A DNA stretch of 64,000 nt from Leucobacter sp. PH1c (lineage in GTDB: Bacteria; Actinomycetota; Actinomycetes; Actinomycetales; Microbacteriaceae): positions 164,028 through 228,027 of the forward strand of contig NZ_AYMV01000007.1 of assembly GCF_000633415.1 (NCBI RefSeq), in the 5' to 3' direction. Positions 1-7,224 of this stretch are shown here, piece by piece. Each line of letters begins with the position of its first letter. The stretch's first letter is position 1. The notes under the pieces are model-generated. The model had not been told where the DNA came from. It did not search any database and was given only the letters and a program-made list of their open reading frames with translations. The position numbers and the translations under genes were made by a program.

Positions 1-40
1 CACCCTCCGTGAGGAGCTGCGCAAGCTGGGCGTGCTGTGA
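1..40 (+). CDS. 3' end of an unidentified gene (partial)
   Basis: The reading frame that begins at base 2 ends TLREELRKLGVL followed by TGA at 38-40. The stop overlaps the GTG start of the next gene (GTGA, 37-40), which is the translational-coupling arrangement common throughout this window. Only twelve codons are visible, so no function can be given. The overlap suggests it belongs to the same operon as the FUSC exporter. Confidence 0.55.
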   Translation, partial: TLREELRKLGVL

Positions 41-1110
41 GCGGGCCGGCGACGCACCCGTTCCGCCGCTTCGAGCGGGGCCTCACCGGCCGATTCACGG
101 TCGCGGTGCGACCCTCCTGGTTCCAGCTCGCGAAGGGCGCGGCAGCCGCGATCCTCACCTGGTTCCTCTGCCTGCTCGTGTTCCCCGGGCAGCTGCCTAT
201 CTTCGGTGCGATCGCCGCGCTGATCGTCATGCAGGACAACGTCGACCAGTCGCTCACGCGCGGCATCGAGCGCGTCGTCGGGGTGCTCGTCGGCATCTCC
301 GTCGCGCTCGGCGCCGGTGCGCTCTTCGGCCCGCAGTCCTGGCTCTTCGTCGCCGCCATCGTCGTTGCCATGGCCGTCGGCTGGCTGCTGCGGATGACCC
401 CGTCCTCCACGAACCAGATCGCCATCACGGCGCTGCTCATGATCGCGCTCGGCGGGCTCGAGCTCGACTACGGCGCGGAGCGGCTCATCGAGACCGCGAT
501 CGGCGCGACCATCGGCGTCGCGCTCAACGCGCTCGTCGTCGCGCCCGTGCAGAACTCCTCGGTGAACGAGGCGATCGTCGCCCTCACGGATCACTCCGCG
601 CGCGTGCTCACCCGCATCGCCGACGCGCTCGACGCGCCGCGGGACGACGCCTGGCTCGCCGAGATGCTCGCCGAGGCGCGCACCCTCCAGGCGGAGCGCG
701 GCCGCGTGCACGACCTCCTGCGCCAGGCGCGCGAGAGTCTGCGCTTCAATCCCCGCAGCCGCCGCTACCGGCAGGGACTCGCCGACGACGACGCGCTCTT
801 CCAGCGCCTGCAGCGCATCGTCACGCAGATCATCGGGATGGCACGCGCCACCGCCGACCTCTACGATCCCGAGCTCGTCACCGATCGCTCCGTGATCGGC
901 ATGGTCGAGGAGATGCGGCGCGCGGCCCACGATCTCGAGCGACTTGGACACCTGACCTCCGACGTGGCGGACGCGGGCCCGGTGGAGCCGCCCGCGCTCA
1001 CGCAGCCGTACACGATCCCGCAGCCGCACCCCGAGCACTGGGTGCTCATCGGCTCGCTCATGGAGGATCTGCGGCGCGTGCGCGGCCGGATCACGGGCGA
1101 GCTCGACTGA
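37..1110 (+). CDS. FUSC-family membrane protein (aromatic acid exporter-like)
   Basis: This 357-residue protein has six hydrophobic segments in its first half (about residues 28-50, 53-68, 80-98, 101-119, 127-142, 153-171) and a soluble helical C-terminal half (172-357) rich in Arg and Glu. That is the layout of the FUSC/aromatic-acid-exporter superfamily, which pairs a membrane pore with a cytoplasmic helical domain. Related proteins are linked to efflux of small aromatic acids; the substrate here is unknown. The GTG start at 37 overlaps the previous stop, so the gene is probably translated by coupling. A hairpin at 1196-1230 follows. Confidence 0.8.
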   Translation: MSGPATHPFRRFERGLTGRFTVAVRPSWFQLAKGAAAAILTWFLCLLVFPGQLPIFGAIAALIVMQDNVDQSLTRGIERVVGVLVGISVALGAGALFGPQSWLFVAAIVVAMAVGWLLRMTPSSTNQIAITALLMIALGGLELDYGAERLIETAIGATIGVALNALVVAPVQNSSVNEAIVALTDHSARVLTRIADALDAPRDDAWLAEMLAEARTLQAERGRVHDLLRQARESLRFNPRSRRYRQGLADDDALFQRLQRIVTQIIGMARATADLYDPELVTDRSVIGMVEEMRRAAHDLERLGHLTSDVADAGPVEPPALTQPYTIPQPHPEHWVLIGSLMEDLRRVRGRITGELD

Positions 1111-1195
1111 CCTGTCCGCGCGCGAAGCGCGGGAGTACGGGAAGCACGGGAGTGCGGCGTCTCGGGAGTGCCGCGCATCCGGGCTGCAACGCGAA

Positions 1196-1230
1196 CGGGC
1201 GGACACCACCTCGTCGGTGGTGCCCGCCCG
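1196..1230. terminator. Bidirectional terminator hairpin between FUSC and YceI genes
   Basis: A 15-bp inverted repeat (1196-1210 and 1216-1230, one mismatch, 5-base loop) lies between the convergent stops at 1110 and 1264. A second small hairpin follows at about 1234-1251. There is no T tract, as is usual for high-GC terminators. Confidence 0.7.
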
Positions 1231-1263
1231 GTGCGGTCGCCGCAGCGACCGTGTGCGTCGCGC

Positions 1264-1821
1264 TTAGGCCTGCAGTGCGGCCTGGACGTCGATGTTGATC
1301 GTCACGTCGGAGCCGAGCAGGAGGCCGCCCTTCTCAAGCGGTGCGTTCCAGCTGAGGCCGAAGTCCTCGCGCTTCACGACGGTGGTCGCGGTGAAGCCCG
1401 CCTTGTAGTTGCCGTAGCCGTCCTCGCCGAAGCCACCGAACTCGAAGTTGAAGGTGACGGGCTGGGTGACGCCGCGCATGGTGAGCTCGCCGTCGACCAG
1501 GAAGTCGCCGTTCACCTCACGGGCACCGGTCGACACGAAGGTGAGCTGCGGGAACTCGTCCGCGGCGAAGAAGTCGCCCGTGCGGAGGTGGCCGTCGCGG
1601 TTCTTCTCGTTCGTGTTGATCGACGCGACCTCGGCCGAAGCGGTGACGGTCGAGTCGAGCGGGTTCTCGGCGGTGACGAAGGTGGCGTCGAAGTTCTCGA
1701 ACTTGCCCTTCACCTTGCTGATCGCGAGGTGGCGCACGGAGAAGCCGACCTCGGAGTGCGTGGGGTCGATCACCCACGTGCCTGCGCGGTAGCCGGGGAT
1801 CTGCTCAGCGGTGATGGTCAT
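1264..1821 (-). CDS. YceI family protein
   Basis: This 185-residue protein begins with the YceI signature (W-x-DPTHSEVGFSVRH at about residues 16-30, then KVKGKFENF) and ends with repeated beta-strand segments including FGGFGEDGYGN and KREDFGLSWNAPLE. YceI proteins form a lipocalin-like beta barrel that binds long isoprenoid or fatty-acid ligands. No signal peptide is visible, so this copy is probably cytoplasmic, as in many actinobacteria. The ATG at 1821 has an AAAGG ribosome-binding site about seven bases upstream. It is convergent with the FUSC gene and divergent from mug across a 390-base spacer. Confidence 0.9.
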   Translation of the reverse strand: MTITAEQIPGYRAGTWVIDPTHSEVGFSVRHLAISKVKGKFENFDATFVTAENPLDSTVTASAEVASINTNEKNRDGHLRTGDFFAADEFPQLTFVSTGAREVNGDFLVDGELTMRGVTQPVTFNFEFGGFGEDGYGNYKAGFTATTVVKREDFGLSWNAPLEKGGLLLGSDVTINIDVQAALQA

Positions 1822-1988
1822 GCGATGCCTTTCTTTGGGGGCGGGATATGGGGTGCAACAGATACATGCAGACGAATATTCCTGCCCTCTCGAAAAAAAG
1901 TTCTCCCCGGAGTGTCGCCGCGGGTTCGAGCTGCGCGCTGGGGCTCGGCTCCGCGGCGGAGCGGGGCTCGCGAACCCGGTGCCTCACC

Positions 1989-2024
1989 GATCCCGCAGGC
2001 GCCTCCGATCCCGCAGGCGCCTCC
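1989..2024. repeat. 18-bp tandem duplication
   Basis: The 18-mer GATCCCGCAGGCGCCTCC occurs twice head to tail (1989-2006, 2007-2024). A degraded third copy (AATCCGGCAGGA) runs into the adjoining inverted repeat. Confidence 0.85.
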
Positions 2025-2033
2025 AATCCGGCA

Positions 2034-2093
2034 GGAGAAATCTGGGATCTCGGAGATTCTGCCGGAGCAGCGTCCGAGATTCCAGATTTCTCC
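2034..2093. repeat. 21-bp inverted repeat (strong hairpin)
   Basis: Arms at 2034-2054 and 2073-2093 are complementary at 20 of 21 positions, with an 18-base loop. The arms are much richer in A/T than the surroundings. It sits between divergent promoters, so it is not a terminator for either flanking gene. It could be a mobile REP/MITE-like palindrome or a protein-binding site. Confidence 0.8.
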
Positions 2094-2143
2094 GAGGAAG
2101 GGGAGGCGGGGCACGGAGACTGGAGCGCGGAGGGCTCACGTCA

Positions 2144-2194
2144 CGCGGGCCGACAACACCGCAACAGACCGCGCCGCGGGCCGACAACACCGCA
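2144..2194. repeat. 20-bp direct repeat upstream of mug
   Basis: The 20-mer CGCGGGCCGACAACACCGCA occurs at 2144-2163 and 2175-2194, a 31-bp period (about three helical turns). The second copy ends about five bases before the predicted mug -10 box. Paired sites on one DNA face would suit an operator, but no regulator can be named. Confidence 0.75.
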
Positions 2195-2199
2195 CCGCG

Positions 2200-2205
2200 T
2201 ACCCT
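2200..2205 (+). promoter_or_regulatory. -10 box of mug (leaderless)
   Basis: TACCCT ends six bases before the ATG at 2212, which predicts transcription starting at or next to the A of the start codon. No ribosome-binding site precedes the ATG. Confidence 0.5.
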
Positions 2206-2211
2206 GGAGCC

Positions 2212-2871
2212 ATGCCACAGCGACGCCCCTCTCCTCTGCACGGAGCCCGGCCCCGCCGCGATCAGCTCGCCCAGTTCGCCACGGACGACCCGCACGCGCT
2301 CGACGACGTGCTTCCGGAGGACCCCGCGGCGACCCGCCTGCGCCTCCTCATCGTCGGCGTGAATCCCGGCCTCTGGACGGCCGCCGTGAACGCGCCCTTC
2401 GCCTACCCGGGGAATCGCTTCTGGCCCTCCCTGCACCGCGCCGGGCTCACCGAGCGCAGCGTCGACGCCACGGCGGGCCTCGCGCAGGAGGACGAGCGCG
2501 CCCTGCTCGACCGCGGAATCGGGATCACGAACCTGATCGGCCGCGCCACGGTCGCCGAGCGAGACCTGGCGCGCGAGGAGTTTCCTGCGGCGGGTCGGAG
2601 GCTCGTCGAACGGCTGGGGCGGCTCCGGCCCGAGAGGGTCGCGATCGCGGGGATCGGCGCATTCCGGAAGGCGTTCGCGCTTCCCCGCGCCGCGCTCGGC
2701 CCGCAGGACACGAGCCTGATCCCCGACTGGCCGGCCGGGGTGCGCCTCTGGGTCGTGCCGCAGCCGAGCGGGCTCAACGCACACGAGACGATCGACTCGC
2801 TCGCCGAGAAGTGGCGGGCGGTGTGGGAGGACACCGCGCAGCCTTCGTCAGCGCGCGGCGACCGGCCCTAG
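2212..2871 (+). CDS. mug: G/U mismatch-specific uracil-DNA glycosylase (Mug family)
   Basis: This 219-residue protein has the family I/MUG-type motifs: VGVNPGLWTA (about residues 45-54), then PGNRFWPSLH, then PQPSGLNAHE near the C-terminus. Mug removes uracil and related bases from G:U mismatches and starts base-excision repair in the cytoplasm. The N-terminal motif is GVNPG rather than the GQDPY of Ung, which separates the two families. The frame is open far upstream, but the ATG at 2212 fits the conserved N-terminus and lies six bases after a -10 box. The stop overlaps that of gatD on the other strand by three bases (2868-2871). Confidence 0.88.
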   Translation: MPQRRPSPLHGARPRRDQLAQFATDDPHALDDVLPEDPAATRLRLLIVGVNPGLWTAAVNAPFAYPGNRFWPSLHRAGLTERSVDATAGLAQEDERALLDRGIGITNLIGRATVAERDLAREEFPAAGRRLVERLGRLRPERVAIAGIGAFRKAFALPRAALGPQDTSLIPDWPAGVRLWVVPQPSGLNAHETIDSLAEKWRAVWEDTAQPSSARGDRP

Positions 2872-3614
2872 CGGGGGCGGCGCTTCGCGCTCGCTCGCGC
2901 CTGCAGCACGGTCTCGCCGAGCTCGGCGCGCGGCTCGAACGCGCCGTAGCGGCGACGCGCCGCCTCCCCGATCAGGAAGTCGCTGAGGGCGGGGTTCTTC
3001 GGCAGCAGGGAGCCGTGGAGATAGCTGCCGATCACGTTGCCGGTGCGCGCGCCCTCCACCCCGTCGCTCGGGTTGTTGCCCGCGCCCTGGAGGACGGTGC
3101 CGAGCGGTGTGGATCCCGGGCCGAGGGTCGTGTTCCCGCTGTGGTTCTCGTACCCGATGATTTCGCCGAACTCGGCGGTGTCGAGGACGATGTTGCCGAT
3201 CATCCGCTCGGTCCCCCCGCGGGTCTCCACGTCGAGCACGCCGATACCGGCGAGCTCCTCGCCCGTGTGCGTGATGAAGCGGTGACCGAACAGCTGGTAG
3301 AGCCCGCAGACCATGAGCATGGGCACGCCGTCCTCGGCGAGGGCGCGGATCGCGTCGCGACGCGCCACGAGGTCCGCGGCCACGCGTCCCTGCCCGGAGT
3401 CCTGTCCACCGCCGCCAACGACGAGGTCGACGGTCTCCGGGAATGGATCGCCGGGGTTCACCTCGACCACGCGCGGCGCGAAGCCGTGCGCGCGTGCACG
3501 GCGCTCCAGGGCGAGAACGTTGCCCCGGTCGCCGTAGATGTTCATGTCGCGCGGATAGAGCGAGACGATGACGAGTTCGCGCGGGGTCTCCCCCGTCGTG
3601 CCTGCTGCGCTCAC
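2868..3614 (-). CDS. gatD: Lipid II isoglutaminyl synthase, glutamine amidotransferase subunit GatD
   Basis: This 248-residue type-1 glutamine amidotransferase has the nucleophile Cys103 in MLMVCGLYQLFGHRF and the catalytic His200 in IGSYLHGSLLPKNP. It is a CobB/CobQ-like domain with no signal peptide. With MurT it converts the alpha-carboxyl of D-Glu in lipid II to D-isoglutamine; GatD releases ammonia from glutamine and MurT activates the carboxylate. The ATG at 3614 overlaps the murT stop by four bases, so the subunits are translationally coupled, as expected for an obligate complex. Confidence 0.93.
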   Translation of the reverse strand: MSAAGTTGETPRELVIVSLYPRDMNIYGDRGNVLALERRARAHGFAPRVVEVNPGDPFPETVDLVVGGGGQDSGQGRVAADLVARRDAIRALAEDGVPMLMVCGLYQLFGHRFITHTGEELAGIGVLDVETRGGTERMIGNIVLDTAEFGEIIGYENHSGNTTLGPGSTPLGTVLQGAGNNPSDGVEGARTGNVIGSYLHGSLLPKNPALSDFLIGEAARRRYGAFEPRAELGETVLQARASAKRRPR

Positions 3615-4942
3615 CAGATGTCCTCCACATCAGTCAGCTCCGCGAGAGTGCGGCGGAGTTCGAGCATCGCCGTGTAGGTGCAGTAGATGCGGCGCGGCTG
3701 CCCCATCGTGCGCTCGCGGAACGCCGTGAGCGCGGCACCGAGATCCTCCTCGACGTGGCCCACGGGGACGTCGTCGTGCTCCAGTCGGAGCGCCATGTCC
3801 CAGGCGCGCGCGCCGCTCACCGTGTCGACGCCGCGCGCGGCGAGCGAGCTGAAGTCGACGTCCCAGAGCCAGGACATGTCCCGTCCGTCGGCGTACTGGT
3901 CGTTGATCGCGATCATGGCGCCGACGCCCTCGGCCGCGAACGATGCGAGGCCGAGCCGGAAGCCGGCGGGGTTCTTCACGAGGACGAGCTCGAGGGGCTG
4001 GCCATCGAGCTCGAGCTGCTCGCCGCGCCCGAATGCGGGGCGCACCTCGGCGAGCGCCGTGACAATGCGATCGGTGTCCGCGGGCGGCGCGATGCGCGCG
4101 GCACGCTCGGGCAGCGGACCGGCCTCGAGCACCTGCCGCACGACCGCGAGCGCGGCGGCGGCGTTGAAGGTGTTGTAGAGGCCCTCGAGCTTCAGCGCGG
4201 TGCGGTGCGGTGCGCCGTCGATCTGGAAGACCGCCTCGTGGTCGCCGAGCTCGATGAGGGTGACATCGGCGGATCCGGATCCCGCGTCCTCGCTCCGCGC
4301 CGCGGGCGCGCCCGCGTGGAAGTCGTCATCGCTCGGGAACGTGGCGAGCAGGTCGTCGGAGAGGCCGAACTCGCGCACGTCGACCGCGGAGCTGCGCGCG
4401 CGGGTGCGCACGCCGATCTCGCGGATGAGCCGGTCCTCGCGGTTGACGACGAGGCCCTCCGTCGTGGCGTCGGCGATGCGCTGGAGCAGGCGCGCCGTCG
4501 TGTCGATCTCGCCGAAGCGATCGAGCTGGTCGCGGAGCACGTTCAGCAGCAGCGTGAAGCGCGGCGGCACACGATCGATGAAGTACATGGCGTGCGCCTC
4601 ATCGAGCTCGAGCACCGCGATGTCGGCGTCGAGCCGGCCCGCGAGGGATCCCTCCGCGACGGCCGCGGCCACGACGCCGCGCGAGAAGTTCGATCCCGTG
4701 CGGTTCGTGAAGACGCGAAGCCCCTGGGCCTCGAGCATCTCCACGATCATCTTCGTCGTGGTCGTCTTGCCGTTGGTGCCGCTCACTGCGACGACGCCGT
4801 ACGGGAGTCGCCCGAGCACCCGGCCGAGGAAGCCGGGGTCGAGCTTCTCGACGACGAGCCCGGGGAGGGCGGAGCCGCCGCCCCGCAGGCGCGCAGCCTG
4901 CCGGACGCTCTTCCCGACGAGGGCGGAGATCACATCACGCAT
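3611..4942 (-). CDS. murT: Lipid II isoglutaminyl synthase, Mur-ligase-like subunit MurT
   Basis: This 443-residue protein has the Mur ligase P-loop SGTNGKTTTT (residues 54-63), the central LNVLRDQLDRFGE block and the MurT-specific NDQYADGRDMSWLWD segment in the C-terminal (DUF1727) domain. It activates the D-Glu alpha-carboxyl of lipid II with ATP and receives ammonia from GatD. Characterised MurT proteins of Staphylococcus and Streptococcus carry a four-Cys zinc ribbon in the central domain. Here that region (about 195-240) has no cysteine, and the whole protein has only one (IYCTYTAM). A leaderless-type promoter sits in the 24-base gap after trmD. Confidence 0.93.
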   Translation of the reverse strand: MRDVISALVGKSVRQAARLRGGGSALPGLVVEKLDPGFLGRVLGRLPYGVVAVSGTNGKTTTTKMIVEMLEAQGLRVFTNRTGSNFSRGVVAAAVAEGSLAGRLDADIAVLELDEAHAMYFIDRVPPRFTLLLNVLRDQLDRFGEIDTTARLLQRIADATTEGLVVNREDRLIREIGVRTRARSSAVDVREFGLSDDLLATFPSDDDFHAGAPAARSEDAGSGSADVTLIELGDHEAVFQIDGAPHRTALKLEGLYNTFNAAAALAVVRQVLEAGPLPERAARIAPPADTDRIVTALAEVRPAFGRGEQLELDGQPLELVLVKNPAGFRLGLASFAAEGVGAMIAINDQYADGRDMSWLWDVDFSSLAARGVDTVSGARAWDMALRLEHDDVPVGHVEEDLGAALTAFRERTMGQPRRIYCTYTAMLELRRTLAELTDVEDIW

Positions 4943-4949
4943 GGATGCC

Positions 4950-4955
4950 AGCCTA
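4950..4955 (-). promoter_or_regulatory. -10 box of murT-gatD (leaderless)
   Basis: On the minus strand TAGGCT ends seven bases before the murT ATG at 4942. It separates murT-gatD from the trmD operon, although both run in the same direction. Confidence 0.5.
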
Positions 4956-4966
4956 GTGGAGCTGGG

Positions 4967-5704
4967 CTAGTCGTCGGCTGCGTGCCGGCCGCGCGGCTCG
5001 CCGCGCTGCTCGCGCGAGAGAAGCTCCGGGCGGACCCGGCGAGTGCGCTCGATGCTCTGCTCGCCGCGCCACGTGGCGATGGCCGCGTGGTTTCCGCTGA
5101 GCAGCACGGGCGGCACCGCACGGCCGCGCCACTCGGCGGGCTTCGTGTAGCTCGGGTACTCGAGCAGACCGTCCTCGTGGGACTCCTCGACGAGGCTCTC
5201 GGGGTTGCCGACCACTCCGGGCACGAGCCGCGCGATGGCCTCGATCATGGCGATCGTCGCCACCTCTCCGCCGTTCAGGATGTAATCGCCGATGCTCACG
5301 AGCCGCACGCGGCCGCGCTCGGCGTACTCGTCGAAGACTCGCTGGTCGATGCCCTCGTAGCGGCCGCAGCCGAAGACGAGGTGCTCCTCGTCGGCGAGCT
5401 CGCGCGCCATCTTCTGCGAGAAGACCTCGCCGGCGGGCGACGGGAAGATGATGAGCGGCTCGTCGGCGGCGCCCGGATCGGTGAGGATCGTGTCGAGCGC
5501 TTCGCCCCAGGGCTCGGGCTTCATGACCATCCCGGCGCCGCCGCCACTCGGCGTGTCGTCGACGGTGCGGTGCTTGTCGTGCGCGTGCTCGCGCAGATCG
5601 TGCACGCGCACGTCGACGAGCCCGCGCTGCTTCGCCTTGCCGAGCAGCGAGAGCTCGAGCGCGTCGAAGTAGCCGGGGAAGATCGAGACGACGTCGATCC
5701 TCAT
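4967..5704 (-). CDS. trmD: tRNA (guanine-N1)-methyltransferase TrmD
   Basis: This 245-residue protein methylates G37 of tRNAs that read CNN codons, using S-adenosylmethionine. It shows the SPOUT-family knot: [12 protein letters not shown] (111-122) and [13 protein letters not shown] (135-147), preceded by the substrate loop [15 protein letters not shown]. The start [10 protein letters not shown] is the canonical TrmD N-terminus. Its ATG at 5704 overlaps the rimM stop (ATGA), so the two are coupled. Gene order rpsP-khpA-rimM-trmD is conserved in actinobacteria. Confidence 0.96.
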   Translation of the reverse strand: MRIDVVSIFPGYFDALELSLLGKAKQRGLVDVRVHDLREHAHDKHRTVDDTPSGGGAGMVMKPEPWGEALDTILTDPGAADEPLIIFPSPAGEVFSQKMARELADEEHLVFGCGRYEGIDQRVFDEYAERGRVRLVSIGDYILNGGEVATIAMIEAIARLVPGVVGNPESLVEESHEDGLLEYPSYTKPAEWRGRAVPPVLLSGNHAAIATWRGEQSIERTRRVRPELLSREQRGEPRGRHAADD

Positions 5705-6351
5705 GCGTCGCGTCCCGCGGTGGGGTCGGCGTCCCGCGCAGCGGGCTGGCCCGCGTCCGGGCCGCCGGCGATCTCGGCGTCGCGCTCCTCGAAGAGCCCG
5801 GCGGGCGGGGTGACGCGCACGACGCCCGCCTCGATGTCGACGCTCGGCACGATCGCCTCGACGAACGGGACGAGCACGGAGCCGGTCTCGGTCGTCACGA
5901 CCAGCAGATCCTGCGCGGGGAAGTGCTGCACCTCGGCCACCACGCCGAGCTTGCGCTCGCCCTCGACCACGTCGAGGCCGACGAGCTGGTGGTGGTACCA
6001 GGCGTTCTCTTCCTCCCCCTCGGCGACCGCCGCCTCGTCGATCCAGAGGATCGCGCGGACGATGCTCTCCGCCGCGGTGCGGTCGGGGAGCTCGGCGAAG
6101 AAGCCGACGGGAGCATCGTTGAACCACCGCAGTTCGCGCAGCGTGATCGTGCGGCCGAACCACGGGGAGTCCTCGGGGACCTGGAGGTAGAACTCCGCAC
6201 CCGGCACGAAGCGGAGCTCCGGGTTGTCGGTGAAGAGCTCGAGCTTAATGCCGCCCTTCAGTCCGTGCGGCTTCGTCAGGCGGCCCACACGCAAACTCCC
6301 CGCCCCGCTAGCGGGACGGGGAGCCTGCGCGCGCCCGGAGGCGCCGGCCAT
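5701..6351 (-). CDS. rimM: Ribosome maturation factor RimM
   Basis: This 216-residue protein has the RimM N-terminal domain ([25 protein letters not shown] from about residue 20, quoted in two parts in the family) and a C-terminal PRC-barrel ([14 protein letters not shown], then [14 protein letters not shown]). RimM binds S19 and assists 16S rRNA processing in 30S assembly. A charged, Asp/Ala-rich tail of about 25 residues extends past the PRC barrel. The start codon shares one base with the upstream khpA stop (TGATG), and the stop overlaps trmD. Confidence 0.94.
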   Translation of the reverse strand: MAGASGRAQAPRPASGAGSLRVGRLTKPHGLKGGIKLELFTDNPELRFVPGAEFYLQVPEDSPWFGRTITLRELRWFNDAPVGFFAELPDRTAAESIVRAILWIDEAAVAEGEEENAWYHHQLVGLDVVEGERKLGVVAEVQHFPAQDLLVVTTETGSVLVPFVEAIVPSVDIEAGVVRVTPPAGLFEERDAEIAGGPDAGQPAARDADPTAGRDA

Positions 6352-6635
6352 CAGGCGTCGCTTCCGGTCGACGCGGCCTCGGCGGGGGCGTCGTCGGTGT
6401 CGACGACGTCCACGCGCACGCGCTCCCCCGCGGCCAGCGAGGTCACGACGGTGCGCAGCGAGGAGGCGGTGCGGCCGCCGCGGCCGATCACGCGACCGAG
6501 GTCGCTCGGGTGCACGCGCACCTCAAGGACCTCGCCGCGGGATCCGCCGCGCGAATCGACCCGCACCCGATCCGGGTGGTCGACGATCCCGCGGACGAGG
6601 TGTCCGAGGGCGTCAGCGAGCGCCTGTTCAGCCAA
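6351..6635 (-). CDS. khpA: KH-domain RNA-binding protein (KhpA/YlqC family)
   Basis: This 94-residue protein is a single KH domain. The RNA-binding GxxG loop is in DLGRVIGRGGRTASSLRTVV (about 45-64), followed by a short Ala/Asp/Glu tail. KhpA proteins bind RNA, often with KhpB, and sit between rpsP and rimM in many Gram-positives, exactly as here. Translation appears to start at a TTG (6635), only six bases after the rpsP stop. No other in-frame start is upstream without entering rpsP. Confidence 0.9.
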   Translation of the reverse strand: MAEQALADALGHLVRGIVDHPDRVRVDSRGGSRGEVLEVRVHPSDLGRVIGRGGRTASSLRTVVTSLAAGERVRVDVVDTDDAPAEAASTGSDA

Positions 6636-6641
6636 GAGTGC

Positions 6642-7076
6642 TTAGGCCTCGGTGCTCTCGGCGGCCTCTGCGGCCTCCTCGGCGGGCGCCTCAGCAGCGT
6701 CCTCGGCGGGCGCCTCGGCAGGCTTCTCAGCCTTGGGGCGGAGCACGGTCTTCTTCGAAGCGTCGGCCTCGAAGACGGCCTTGGCCTCGGGGGCCTTGAC
6801 CTGCGACTCGGTCGAGCCCTCGCCCGAGAACTTGCCCCAGTCGCCCGTGAGCTTCAGGATGGCCGCGACCTGCTCGGTCGGCTGCGCGCCGACGCTCAGC
6901 CAGTACTGCGCGCGATCCGAGTCGACCTCGATGAAGGAGGGGTTCTCGGTCGGGTGGTACTTGCCGATCTCCTCGATCACGCGACCGTCGCGCTTGGTGC
7001 GCGAGTCGGCGACGACGATGCGGTAGTAGGGCGCGCGGATCTTGCCGAGACGCTTGAGGCGAATCTTGACTGCCAT
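6642..7076 (-). CDS. rpsP: 30S ribosomal protein S16
   Basis: This 144-residue protein starts [20 protein letters not shown], the standard S16 N-terminus, and continues with [14 protein letters not shown]. After the conserved domain (about 80 residues) comes a long low-complexity Ala/Glu/Pro tail typical of actinobacterial S16. The frame is open 69 bases upstream, but the ATG at 7076 has an AAGGAG site seven bases before it and matches all homologues. It leads the rpsP-khpA-rimM-trmD operon. Confidence 0.96.
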   Translation of the reverse strand: MAVKIRLKRLGKIRAPYYRIVVADSRTKRDGRVIEEIGKYHPTENPSFIEVDSDRAQYWLSVGAQPTEQVAAILKLTGDWGKFSGEGSTESQVKAPEAKAVFEADASKKTVLRPKAEKPAEAPAEDAAEAPAEEAAEAAESTEA

Positions 7077-7165
7077 GTGATGACTCCTTGATAGTGAACC
7101 GACGACACGACGCGGATCCGATCCGCGGCGCGAAAGCCTGGGCACGCGATTGCGTGAACTTGACT

Positions 7166-7195
7166 ATTTTGCCACAGCAGGCCCCCTGAACGCAA
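7166..7195 (-). promoter_or_regulatory. Candidate promoter of the rpsP operon
   Basis: On the minus strand a -35-like TTGCGT (7195-7190) and a -10-like CAAAAT (7171-7166) are separated by 18 bases, giving a leader of about 80 bases that ends in AAGGAG. An inverted repeat (CCCCTGA at 7183-7189 and TCAGGGG at 7208-7214) overlaps it and might terminate the upstream peptidase operon. Confidence 0.35.
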
Positions 7196-7224
7196 TTTTT
7201 GTCAGGATCAGGGGTTTTGTGCGA

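Larger units (their letters stand above)
1822..2211. other. Repeat-rich intergenic region between YceI and mug
   Basis: No convincing gene lies here; open frames across it lack start signals and continue into neighbours. The stretch holds an A/T-rich patch near 1871-1905, an 18-bp tandem repeat, a 21-bp inverted repeat and a 20-bp direct repeat, each listed separately. The promoters of both flanking genes must lie inside it. Confidence 0.6.

Noticed and set aside
3755..6190. Long plus-strand frame opposite murT, trmD and rimM
   Set aside because: It spans several well-identified minus-strand genes and their gaps, and its composition is that of a codon-position shadow.
7183..7214. CCCCTGA/TCAGGGG inverted repeat followed by TTTT on the plus strand
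   Set aside because: No plus-strand gene precedes it. On the minus strand, where it could end the peptidase operon, there is no T tract and the helix is only 7 bp with a large loop.
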